Of a stretch of DNA of 60,000 bases, positions 14,001 through 23,200 are shown piece by piece; the first letter of the stretch is position 1; each line of letters starts with the position of its first letter. The position numbers and the translations under genes are program-made. The stretch lies in assembly GCA_914767715.1 (NCBI GenBank), contig OU612067.1, positions 25,396,162 to 25,456,161 on the forward strand. The letters are read 5' to 3'. The notes under the pieces were generated by a model. That model ran no database searches. It was given only the letters and a program-made list of their open reading frames with translations, and had not been told where the DNA came from. This stretch comes from Membranipora membranacea (lineage: Eukaryota > Bryozoa > Gymnolaemata > Cheilostomatida > Membraniporidae).

Positions 14001-17000
14001 CGTAAATTAACAAAAAAATAATATGTAACTATGTAAAATGAAGTATTATTTGGAATATACTTTTGACTATGTTGTTAAATGTTTTCTCAATTTTTTTGAA
14101 TTTGGGAAAGGAGTGACAGCAGGGTCCATTTTGGAACATTTTTGTAACTATAATATAGTCAAACTTTTTATTAATCTTTTGAAATAGTTGGAAAGGAGTA
14201 ACAGCAGGGACCTTTTTGGAACAAGTTCTAACTTTACAGTTAAACTTTGTCATTAATCTTTTTGAAATAGGTGGAAATCAGTAACACCAGGGACCTTTTT
14301 GGCAAATATTTTTAACGATGTAGTTAAACGTTTTTATCAATCTCTACAGTTAATCCATTTTTATACACTATTCTGCAAAGAGAAGCACAGCAAAGATAAT
14401 GCCATATAGTCAAAATAAAACACTTTTTAAAGCCACCGCTTTGTTACAGGATATTGATGCGTAACTCAATCAGGCCATAAAAAACTTTAATCAGATAGAG
14501 CAAGAAGAATCCTTGGTTTGAGAGTTGATTTTGTTGGTTGTAGTATTGATGTGACAATCTCAACTCATAAACATTTACCTATCAGAACAGTTGATAAATT
14601 TCTATAAATTCATAAAACCTTATTTCCTTGATATGATCACCCTTATAATGATCACCTATCCTAATTACGTGTGTTATTATGGAGGGGGGACAACTCCAAA
14701 TGCAGGCAAATGAATCAAGCTCAGTTGCATGTGTTCAAGCCCGGTTAGGCTACATGTGGAAGAGCTGAGCTGCTGCATTACAACCAGCAGAGAATTCAAA
14801 TAATGTGGAGTTATCACTGTGGTTCACTCCCATTTCGAATGTTGAATGCTAACGATTTTCAAGATGAAAAAAACATGAAAAACATCTGCTGCGGCCGGGA
14901 CTTGAACCCCAGTCTCCCGTCTCAATGCCCTTTGAAGTCAATGTGTGCAAGGGCGTTAACCAATCAGCCAAGCTGCTTTATCAGAAAGATTAAGACAGGT
15001 ATCTGTATCCGCATAAAAAAATTTCTATCTTTACAAGCGGAAGTTCAGGCTTAAAACTGGTGTCAAATCGATATATGGAAACATTGTGAATGTAAACCTC
15101 CTGGTATTGGCACTGTGAAAGCGGTAAGCGTTAGCGCTGATGCCCACCACTAAAATTACAAAACTAGAACTGAAAAATGAGGCTTGCCACAATAGGGGAA
15201 ATTCTCCCACAATCTTGGAGCAAAATTTTCTATATGTTAACCATTGATTACAGCAAAATCCACAAAACCGCAAAATATCTGAGAGGAAAATGAGGTTTGC
15301 CACAATAGGCGAAGTTCTCCCACAATTTTGGAGCAAAATTTTCTATATGTTAACCATTGATTACAGCAAAATCCACAAAACCGCAAAATATCTGAGAGGA
15401 AAATGAGGCTTGCCACAATAGGGGAAATTCTCCCACAATCTTTTAGCAACATTTTTTATATGTTAACCATTGTTTACAGCAAACTCCACAAAACCGCAAA
15501 ATATCTGAGAAGAAAATGAGGCTTGAACCCCAGTCTCCCGTCTCAATGCCCTTTGAAGTCAATGTGTGCAAGGGCGTTAACCAATCAGCCAAGCTGCTTT
15601 ATCAGAAAGATTAAGACAGGTATCTGTATCCGCATAAAAAAATTTCTATCTTTACAAGCGGAAGTTCAGGCTTAAAACTGGTGTCAAATCGATATATGGA
15701 AACATTGTGAATGTAAACCTCCTGGTATTGGCACTGTGAAAGCGGTAAGCGTTAGCGCTGATGCCCACCACTAAAATTACAAAACTAGAACTGAAAAATG
15801 AGGCTTGCCACAATAGGGGAAATTCTCCCACAATCTTGGAGCAAAATTTTCTATATGTTAACCATTGATTACAGCAAAATCCACAAAACAACAAAATATC
15901 TGAGAGGAAAAGGAGGTTTGCCACAATAGGCGAAGTTCTCCCACAATTTTGGAGCAAAATTTTCTATATGTTAACCATTGATTACAGCAAAATCCACAAA
16001 ACCGCAAAATATCTGAGAGGAAAATGAGGCTTGCCACAATAGGGGAAATTCTCCCACAATCTTGGAGCGAAATTTTCTATATGTTAACCATTGATTACAG
16101 CAAAATCCACAAAACCGCAAAATATCTGAGAGGAAAATGAGGCTTGCCACAATAGGGGAAATTCTCCCACAATCTTGGAGCAAAATTTTCTATATGTTAA
16201 CCATTGTTTACAGCAAAATCCACAAAACCGCAAAATATCTGAGAGGAAAATGAGGCTTGCCACAATAGGGGAAATTCTCCCACAATCTTTTAGCAACATT
16301 TTTTATATGTTAACCATTGTTTACAGCAAAATCCACAAAACCGCAAAATATCTGAGAAGAAAATGAGGCTTGCCACAATAGGGGAAATTCTCCCACAATC
16401 TTGGAGCAAAATTTTCTATATGTTAACCATTGATTACAGCAAAATCCACAAAACCGCAAAATATCTGAGAGGAAAATGAGGCTAGCCACAATAGGGGAAA
16501 TTCTCCCACAATCTTGGAGCAAAATTTTCTATATGTTAACAATTGATTACAGCAAAATCAACAAAACCGCAAAATATCTGAGAGGAAAATGAGGTTTGCC
16601 ACAATATGCGAAGTTCTCCCACAATTTCGGAGCAAAATTTTCTATATGTTAACCATTGATTACAGCGAAATCCACAAAACCGCAAAATATCTGAGAGGAA
16701 AATGAGGCTAGCCACAATAGGGGAAATTCTCCCACAATCTTGGAGCAAAATTTTCTATATGTTAACAATTGATTACAGCAAAATCAACAAACCGCAAAAT
16801 ATCTGAGAGGAAAATGAGGTTTGCCACAATATGCGAAGTTCTCCTACAATTTTGGAGCAAAATTTTCTATATGTTAACCATTGATTACAGCGAAATCCAC
16901 AAAACCGCAAAATATCTGAGAGGAAAATGAGGCTTGCCACAATAGGGGAAATTCTCCCACAATCTCGGAGCGAAATTTTCTATATGTTAACCATTGATTA

Positions 17001-19453
17001 CAGCAAAATCCACAAAACCGCAAAATATCTGAGAGGAAAATGAGGCTTGCCACAATAGGGGAAATTCTCCCACAATCTTGGAGCAAAATTTTCTCTATGT
17101 TAACCATTGTTTACAGCAAAATCCACAAAACCGCAAAATATCTGAGAGGAAAATGAGGCTTGCCACAATAGGGGAAATTCTCCCACAATCTTGGAGCAAA
17201 ATTTTCTATATGTTAACAATTGATTACAGCAAAATCCACAAAACCGCAAAATATCTGAGAGGAAAATGAGGCTAGCCACAATAGGGGAAATTCTCCCACA
17301 ATCTTGGAGCAAAATTTTCTATATGTTAACAATTGATTACAGCAAAATCCACAAAACCGCAAAATATCTGAGAGGAAAATGAGGCTTGCCACAATAGGGA
17401 AAATTCTCCCACAATCTTGGAGCAAAATTTTCTATATGTTAACCATTGATTACAGCAAAATCCACAAAACCGCAAAATATCTGAGAGGAAAATGAGGCTT
17501 GCCACAATAGAGGAAATTCTCCCACAATCTTTGAGCAAAATTTTCTATATGTTAACCATTGATTACAGCAAAATCCACAAAACCGCAAAATATACGGAAG
17601 GAAAAATGAGGTTTTCCTCACGATGAATGTTTTATGATGATTCTCCCTCACAGAATATACAGCAAAATCCACAAAGTTTGTGGAATTTGCTAAAGAATTG
17701 TAGACTATCTTATAAGGCGTCATTTTTCAAAACTCGCAATGGAAATTTACTATAGGGAGTTCTGAAAAGAGGCATCACTGCACCTACCTCAAGAGGGCAG
17801 GTGTAAGGAGGATCAATACTGTTTATAGTGTTATTACTCCATGAGATAACCACACCCCTTGTTGGATGAGGCTCCACCCCCAGCAGTGTGACATCATCCA
17901 GGGGCTGTGAAAAGTAGGCGGTGACATCACCAAGCCATATAAGGGCATGGGTAAGTTCACTGCTAAACAGAGCATAGTCTGTAACTATAGTCATACTGAG
18001 TGAGTGAGATACTCGGAGCAGGTTGCTAAGGCTAACTATGACTGTGAAAGGGGTGGTCACTGTAAGCCCGTCACTGTCTGTAGCCTGGATGGTGTAGTTG
18101 GTGACAGGCGAGCTATCCCAGTAAGGTTCCACAGCTACTCCAGATACTGTTTGCGTGAGAATGTTAAACTGCAGCCAAGAATTCTGTGGAAGACCCTGTA
18201 ATACAAAATGAACTTGAATAAACTTTGGAGAGGTGATACAATACATTCTAAAAGTCTATGTATTAGATGAGGTTTTTTACAAATTGCCTGTATTTGGAGT
18301 TTATCACCCTGTAGAATTGGAGTGACAACAAGTGCAGGCAATTTGATATATTATAAGTCTTCTAAAACTTCTCCTGAGATCCGGCAACTAATGAAAAATT
18401 CTTGGACGCTTAGTGTAATGTTCGAGTCTGATGGTCAAGACAGTCCATTACAAAGTTTTCTTACTACTTAAAGTGGGAAGACAACTCACAAACATACTAA
18501 CCTGATTATCATTAGAAAGTAGCTGTAGAGTCAGCCTCTCATCCCGGAGATCTGTGAATGTGTCAGCAGGTATCAGATACTCAAAGTATATACCAGAGAA
18601 GACTGTGAGCGGTGGGAGAGGGTTAGCTACTGAGGGGTACGGGCTCGGTGTGGCTGCAATACGAGAAAATGAATAATAACGAAACGCAAAGACAACTCGA
18701 CAATTTGTTGTGTTTAAAATTCCCGACTTTGCTTCAGCACCAAGCTTGTTTAATAAGCAATTCAAAGGAGAACATCAAATTGGTAGGTTGATTATGTCAT
18801 ATAACTCTAATAATGCACAGAGAATAAACTTAGACACACCTGCACCAGTTACTAACAGAAAAGATATCTGATGTATAAAAAGACTTACTTGTAGTTACAG
18901 TAGTGGTTGGAGTGGTTGTTGATGTTGTACTAGGTGTAGTTGTAGGTGTTGTTGTTGTGGTTGGAGTAGTTGTAGTGGTAGGTGTTGTAGTTGTTGTTGT
19001 ACTTGTGGTGGGACTAGTACTTGTACTCTGTGTTGTGGTGCTAGTTGTGAAACCCTCACATATCCCTTGTAGACTGAGAGACTGTGATATTATAAGGTAC
19101 TGATTAAGGGATGTCCTCAAACTTTCCTCTCTTAGTACCGCGAATAACTCATGGATCTGTGCTAGTGGACAAGTATATGGAGGGTTTATATTGTTTATCG
19201 TGTTATTTGACCATGTAATGACGATCCCTGGTAACTCGGATCTCTCCACACTGAGCACAGTGACTGACTCAGTAGTTTGGTTGAAGTGCTGAGTTAGGTT
19301 TCCAGCCCACCACAGTGTATGCTCAAGCTCTCTAGTAAACAATATATAGTCCGTCCTGATCTCCATTCTAAACTGATGTGATACCTTAATAAGTTGGTCG
19401 GTAGAGACGGTGATTGAGATCGGAGTGTGTGTAGTCAGACTATTGCTATCTAT
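2077..19453 (-). CDS. Four-unit dystroglycan-like transmembrane receptor, copy A
   Basis: Modular relative of dystroglycan. Exons in transcript order: about 19453-18889, 18653-18502, 18195-17788 joined to 5390-5163 (interrupted by the 12.4-kb transposon), 4916-4756, 4345-3733, 3432-3272, 2916-2077. Each full unit has a cadherin-like Cadg half (for example IPPLTVEEGVYFEYTIPENT, then YRLRAIDSNDNS) and a SEA-like half with LxWWLGNVT, xxxWSNNTI and YxCP, as around the alpha/beta cleavage site of dystroglycan. Thr-rich mucin-like linkers separate units. The last exon adds a hydrophobic helix, a stop-transfer (RSRQKYRGK) and a 34-residue tail ending PKACLMK. Only unit 3 keeps the Gly-Ser of the autocleavage site (TEGSVIISW). 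Oddities: unit 1 lacks its first half and a signal peptide, and a one-base deletion in the second linker shifts the frame. Confidence 0.8.
5440..5960. repeat. Left subterminal array of TGTGG-type motifs
   Basis: AT-rich stretch dotted with short motifs in both orientations: tgtggatttg, ttttgtggt, aaaaccacac, aaatccacac, ccacatatcc. Similar motifs (aaaatccacaaa, tttgtggaattt) occur in every 113-bp satellite unit and at 17660-17690 near the other end. Such subterminal arrays often bind transposase; that role is inference. Confidence 0.5.
5761..14021 (+). CDS. Unrecognised multi-exon gene carried by the 12.4-kb transposon
   Basis: Plus-strand exons supported by splice signals and open frames: 8157-8257 or its tandem copy 8425-8525 (HIDDHLPFRRRAFVHYQ), 10836-11015 (QIEEAIAIMDYITREKRQL; phase 0-0), 12839-13034 (LRFKNNLTLLDYQKLRYQA) and 13713-14021 (LFKMKETELITRDFANNGL, ending RKLTKK then TAA). 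AATAAA follows near 14416. A TATA-like TATATAAAA (5761-5769) and an ATG at 5964 may mark the 5' end. 8525 to 10836 and 13034 to 13713 are phase-compatible; 11015 to 12839 is not, so an exon is missing from this model. The last exon is basic and helix-rich. I recognise no transposase or other family. It could be the element's own protein or a captured host gene. Confidence 0.4.
6858..7170. repeat. Inverted-repeat element with tRNA-like middle
   Basis: The left arm (from ggggagaagaaaagctaatg through ctttcagg) pairs with the right arm (gtactttcctgaaagtcc through cttcttctcccc). Between them, agcgcaattgatagagtgcc resembles a tRNA D-arm/A box and gtgggtactatatcaca a decayed B box. Probably a degenerate MITE or SINE. 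Confidence 0.45.
8026..8534 (+). repeat. Tandem duplication containing a 101-bp exon
   Basis: Two direct copies with a 268-bp period (8033 and 8301 begin ctataatctc). Each carries TAG, a 101-bp exon and GTAAGT. The copies differ at a few bases (QLGC versus QLRC at the exon end). See the hypothetical gene entry. Confidence 0.7.
11321..11706 (+). mobile_element. TTAA-bounded MITE, copy 1
   Basis: About 385 bp. The ends are inverted repeats: AAAGGGCAACCAAGGTTTC at the left and GAAACCTTGGTTGCCCTTT at the right, bounded by TTAA, as in piggyBac- or Kolobok-type insertions. No coding capacity. Confidence 0.75.
11847..12232 (+). mobile_element. TTAA-bounded MITE, copy 2
   Basis: Direct copy of the 11321-11706 MITE with few substitutions. 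Its right end abuts the inverted copy 3. Confidence 0.75.
12229..12612 (-). mobile_element. TTAA-bounded MITE, copy 3, inverted
   Basis: Same MITE in opposite orientation, joined end to end with copy 2 through a shared TTTAA, giving a palindrome of about 770 bp. Confidence 0.75.
13073..13456 (+). mobile_element. TTAA-bounded MITE, copy 4
   Basis: More diverged direct copy (AGGGCAACCAGGGTTTC; right end cttggtcgcccttt), so probably the oldest insertion here. Confidence 0.7.
14040..14350 (+). repeat. Imperfect tandem repeat in 3' region of hypothetical gene
   Basis: Three diverged copies of roughly 110 bp built round gtaacagcagggacctttttgg followed by attaatctttttgaaatag. They lie after the TAA at 14019-14021 and before the AATAAA near 14416. 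Confidence 0.6.
14881..14990 (-). other. tRNA-like sequence (A and B box), degenerate
   Basis: The minus strand has A-box-like TTGGCTGATTGGTTAACGCCC, an extended stem GCCCTT/AAGGGC, and B box GGTTCAAGTCC. The acceptor arms do not pair, so a tRNA-derived SINE head is likelier than a functional tRNA. A partial copy lacking the last B-box bases is at 15524-15610. Confidence 0.5.
15177..17615. repeat. 113-bp satellite array
   Basis: Head-to-tail 113-bp units of the type gaggcttgccacaatagggg...tatctgagaggaaaat. Three units lie at about 15177-15515 and about sixteen at 15796-17615, separated by a second copy of the preceding 290-bp sequence (15516-15795). Units 1-3 plus this spacer form a higher-order repeat with a 621-bp period. 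The many open frames of about 70 codons here are translations of the repeat (113 is not a multiple of 3) and not genes. Confidence 0.9.
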
Positions 19454-20238
19454 ACAATCAACAATGAAAGCTCCCACAGTGGGACTCGAACCCACAACTC
19501 CTGCGGCCTCGGCAGTGAATAGCAAGCGCGCTAACCGATTGCGCCATCTCACCACCCCCAAATAGGAATGGGGTTTGTGCTGCCACTGGGGTGATGTAGA
19601 GTCATCCCAAAGTTGACACATTATATCAGCAGCAAGAAGTAAGGTATTAAAGCAAACTTTAGCAGTGTCCATATATCCCATTTTTAAAATTGTTTCAGTA
19701 TTATGTTCATAAATAGGAATCAGCCGAGTCATGTCATGCGGCCACGGTTTTTGGATTCTTTTAGTTCTAGAATCAGCCAGCTGCTCAAGAAGGCAATATC
19801 TTGAAATTACACTGCATGTGGTGTCTTGGTGTGATCTGCTCGACGCAGGGCCACGCTAGCCATATAATCATTCTTAGCACCCTACTACTAATCTTCCCAA
19901 AAACAGGAAAGCACCCTTTGTAAACTGTAGAATCAAAACTGCCCACGATTTCAAATATGATAGTTTTTCGGTTTTATTAAGAGTTGAACGAGTGTAAAAA
20001 AGACTTTCAAAATAATAACAAAAATTAAAATATCTATAGGAATAGGATACTTTTGGGGTAAAAATGATAAAGCACAAATAATCAGATTTGAGAAATATTG
20101 CATTTGGATAATTAATTTTCCACTAAATAATGTTTATGAATCACACCTCTGAAGTGACAATATTTCATCCTCTCAGAGATTTAATATCTAATATGGCACA
20201 TCAACTTATCACTCTTATTCAAGCTATAAATACTACGA
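19454..20238. other. Spacer between CUB receptor A and DG-like A, with tRNA-like element
   Basis: Contains the receptor's 3' end (AATAAA on the minus strand near 19973-19978) and a tRNA-like sequence at 19466-19552. The minus-strand frame stays open from 19732 through the tRNA-like part into the first dystroglycan-like exon, but those residues resemble no Cadg half. I see no further gene. Confidence 0.5.
19466..19552 (-). other. tRNA-like sequence abutting DG-like unit 1 (copy A)
   Basis: Minus strand: D-arm ATGGCGCAATCGGTTAGCGC, B box GGTTCGAGTCC in a GTGGG/CCCAC T-arm. The D-arm and TGCCGAGG part recall tRNA-Ile(UAU), but no anticodon stem-loop with U33 can be drawn and the acceptor arms do not pair. 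Probably a SINE head or tRNA pseudogene. Confidence 0.55.
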
Positions 20239-23200
20239 TCACGGTTCTCCCGTACCATACAGCTCATTATCTTCCATCGGGACGATGCTGACTCCGGAAG
20301 CTGCTGCCTGTGAGGGTCTCTTCTTCTTTGTCTCACTCCTTATGTCACTGTATACGTTAGTGATGTCATTTTCTTGAGCCCTGAAATTGATTTATTTTGA
20401 GAGTTATCTTCTCAATGTCCCAGTGGAAGCAACTTTTGAACGTAGAAGTGAAACCTTGCACAAACAAATCGGACCATTTAGATACATTTCAGCCATAAAT
20501 GCAAATGCTGTCATTGATCGACAAAGTAGATATTAAAATATATTAGTATATGGTATTTGGCCGTATATACAGTTTGAAATCTCATCTCCATCAACGGAGG
20601 AGGGGGACAACTAGATTGTCACTTACTTGTAAGCCACCCTTTCAGAATAAAAAGCCAAACACAACCAAAAATCTGCCCCATTCTTTTTTTTGTGGGCAAT
20701 TACTGTAGATCCCACTTACTGTCGGTTGATTGTTTCTCTGTTAGAGTAAAGTGTATCTGCCTCTGGCTGGTCATCCACTGTCACTTTCTGACGCGGTATA
20801 CGGGGCGAGTCATATACAGCAGCGCTGTTGTTTGGTGAAACTATGGCTATATTTGGTCTACTGGTAATCACCTCCATATCAACACCGGCATAATTATTTT
20901 CAGCATTTGCTACAATAAATTTCTGTTCAATACGAATGTGGTCATCAACATTTTGGAGTAGGAATTTACCAAATATTTATACTTGATCTTAAATTTAATG
21001 CGGCGCCAGAAAACTGTCATGCTGAATCCTTATCATCTCATGTAACAAAACAAAATCCTCAGATCTTTCGATGCACTTACCATTAATATGCTTTCTCTCG
21101 TTCTCCATCGGTAGACTTGACATCGGGATTGGAGAACTTTCGCTTTGATGAACGGACTGTTCAGTATTTTCATGATCACTGTTAACAAGTAAACATGACA
21201 TCATTTTTTGGATTGAAAATAATATTAAATGAACTCTCTTTTTTCATCAACTTATCCTACAGAACACATAGCTTCCTAAGGGGCCTAAGAACTCAGGCTC
21301 AAATATTGGGGACTCAGGACTCAGATATAAGCACCATGTTATTCTAATAATGTCTGGAATAACGAAGTTACCTTTTTCTTTGATTTCTGCGACTGACAAG
21401 TATGGATAATAATACAATAATGACAATGAGAAGTAATGCTCCACCTCCAGCGCTGCCGATTATCAGGTACAATGTGTTCCCTGATAACATATTCCCTGTT
21501 GATTTACCAGTCCGTGTTTCCGTGTAGAGTGTCATCAATCCTTGGTTTGTAGAACCTGCATAAGAAATTAAATCTGCGTTTAACCTTGAGAAGCAGCACA
21601 CTTCAGCCAGGTGTGGGAGTATGTTCCAGATGTTTTTTATCTCTAATCAGATAAACTGATAAAAATTGTTGATTTTTGCAGAACCTAATGACTAATGTTG
21701 ACATATCATTCCCAGTTCACACAGCCCATGTTCTTCAAATGAAAGTTGAATATTATAGGTGCCATGTCACAAGAGTTGGTATCAAAGTTATTTGACTGAA
21801 ATTGAAAAATTATTTGCATTGCTGACAGTAGCCATACCAATAAAATTGAGTTTTGTTGCACTATACTCCTGTCATATATCTAAGCATTAATATACGAGTG
21901 ATTTTGATCATTTCTCTCGGTAACAAATCAACAATACCATATTTAGTTGAGCCAGTAACAGTTCCTAGTTGAGTGGATTGCTGAGTCTCTGTTGTCTGAC
22001 TTGGTGCACTGCAGTTTGGTCGATCGGTCGACCAGATGCTGTTGTTACATGATGCTACTTTTGTTTCCCCATTGAAACATGCTATGCTAAATCCAGTATT
22101 AGAATCTCCATTTCGAGTGATTGTGGCATAAGGAATATCGGAGCAGATGTGGACTGCAATAAAAATTACACTGGCATCAGATTAAATAGGAATATCAGTA
22201 TTCAATCTGGGAACGACATGAGGGCCTTAGATTTTCTGTTTTAAAAGAGAACCACAGCAATTAATGTCTTCATTATTAAACATTGCTACAGTATAGTTTT
22301 ATCTAACAGAATTTCACTCCAGTCAACCTTTTTGTTTATCTTAGGAGAAAGAACAAACACTTATAAATTTTTTTTGGCCACTGGACATCATGTGACTGCT
22401 CTAAATTGTCTAGTGGTATACTATGTTCAGAAGGAACCTGACACTCTCCGCATTGTGGTAAGAAAAATCAAGAAGATAAACTAAGAGCTTATCTTGTACT
22501 GGCCACTTATAGAAATGATCGTTTGTCAGAAGTATCAGACAAAGTGTTTATCACCTACAGTTAACCTGTCAAAGCCTATGGCACAACTTTTCTAGTACAC
22601 TCATTCCAAAAGAATTGAATCATGCAAGTTTGACACAGTTTCATGGTTGGTTTTGGTGTTCTGTTTTTTTAAATTTTAGGTGATCAGATCTGAGTCTTTA
22701 TGATTCAACTGGTAACATTCAATATCATTGGATGTGAAAGTTTACATCAATATAATCAGGAAACAAAGAAACCAAAACAAACCATACAAAATCTCAACTC
22801 TTCAATTTTTCACTTACGTTTGTACTTGATAAGGAATCCAGCAAACTTCTCATCTTCACTTTGTTCTTTCAGAGTGAACTGGATTGTATCTTCGTGTGAT
22901 TTGATATCAAAAGTAGTTGTGGATGGTATTGATCCCCCTCCGCCACAGCCATAAAGTCCGATGTGTCCATTAACGATGGAGAATTGATCTAAATTACCAT
23001 TTCCCTTATTTTCTTCCAATGCACAATCCCCTTTTACAGTCCCAATATTGAAGAAGATGTACTCAATTTCTATTTTTGTTGTTTGTGTAGGTACTGACAG
23101 CTTCAATAGATTATTTGTGTCCTTTGGATAATTGAACTTTGTGGCAAAATTGAATGTATCATGGCTCGCTATAAATCCAGAGGGGTTCCTTTCTGTGATA

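Larger units (their letters stand above)
5401..17787. mobile_element. 12.4-kb DNA transposon inside a dystroglycan-like exon (copy A)
   Basis: Flanked by an exact 10-bp target duplication CTCAAGAGGG (5391-5400 and 17788-17797); copy B shows the empty site. The ends are imperfect inverted repeats: the left end reads AGGTGCAGTAATGCCTCTTT and the right end, inverted, AGGTGCAGTGATGCCTCTTT. The 10-bp duplication suggests a Mutator-like element; no transposase is recognised. Inside are TGTGG-type subterminal motifs, an unknown multi-exon plus-strand gene, a duplicated exon, an inverted repeat, four TTAA-bounded MITEs, tRNA-like sequence and a 113-bp satellite. On the host's coding strand the right tip begins GTAGGT, a splice donor. 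Confidence 0.85.

Noticed and set aside
15031-17723. More than a dozen open frames of 63-101 codons reading MLQDCGRISPIVASLIF and variants
   Set aside because: They are translations of the 113-bp satellite in successive frames, with no splice or start context of their own.
18903-19103. Val-rich plus-strand frame (MVGVVVDVVLGVVVGVV)
   Set aside because: Antisense of the Thr-rich linker of the dystroglycan-like gene; the same applies to 50628-50828 and 5017-5334.
19466-19552. Functional tRNA gene
   Set aside because: A and B boxes are good, but no acceptor stem and no anticodon loop with U33 can be drawn.
18830-19732. Start of the dystroglycan-like protein at the ATG at 19732
   Set aside because: The first about 90 residues read through spacer and a tRNA-like sequence (GVVGSSPTVG is what many tRNA T-arms translate to). 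No signal peptide or Cadg similarity.
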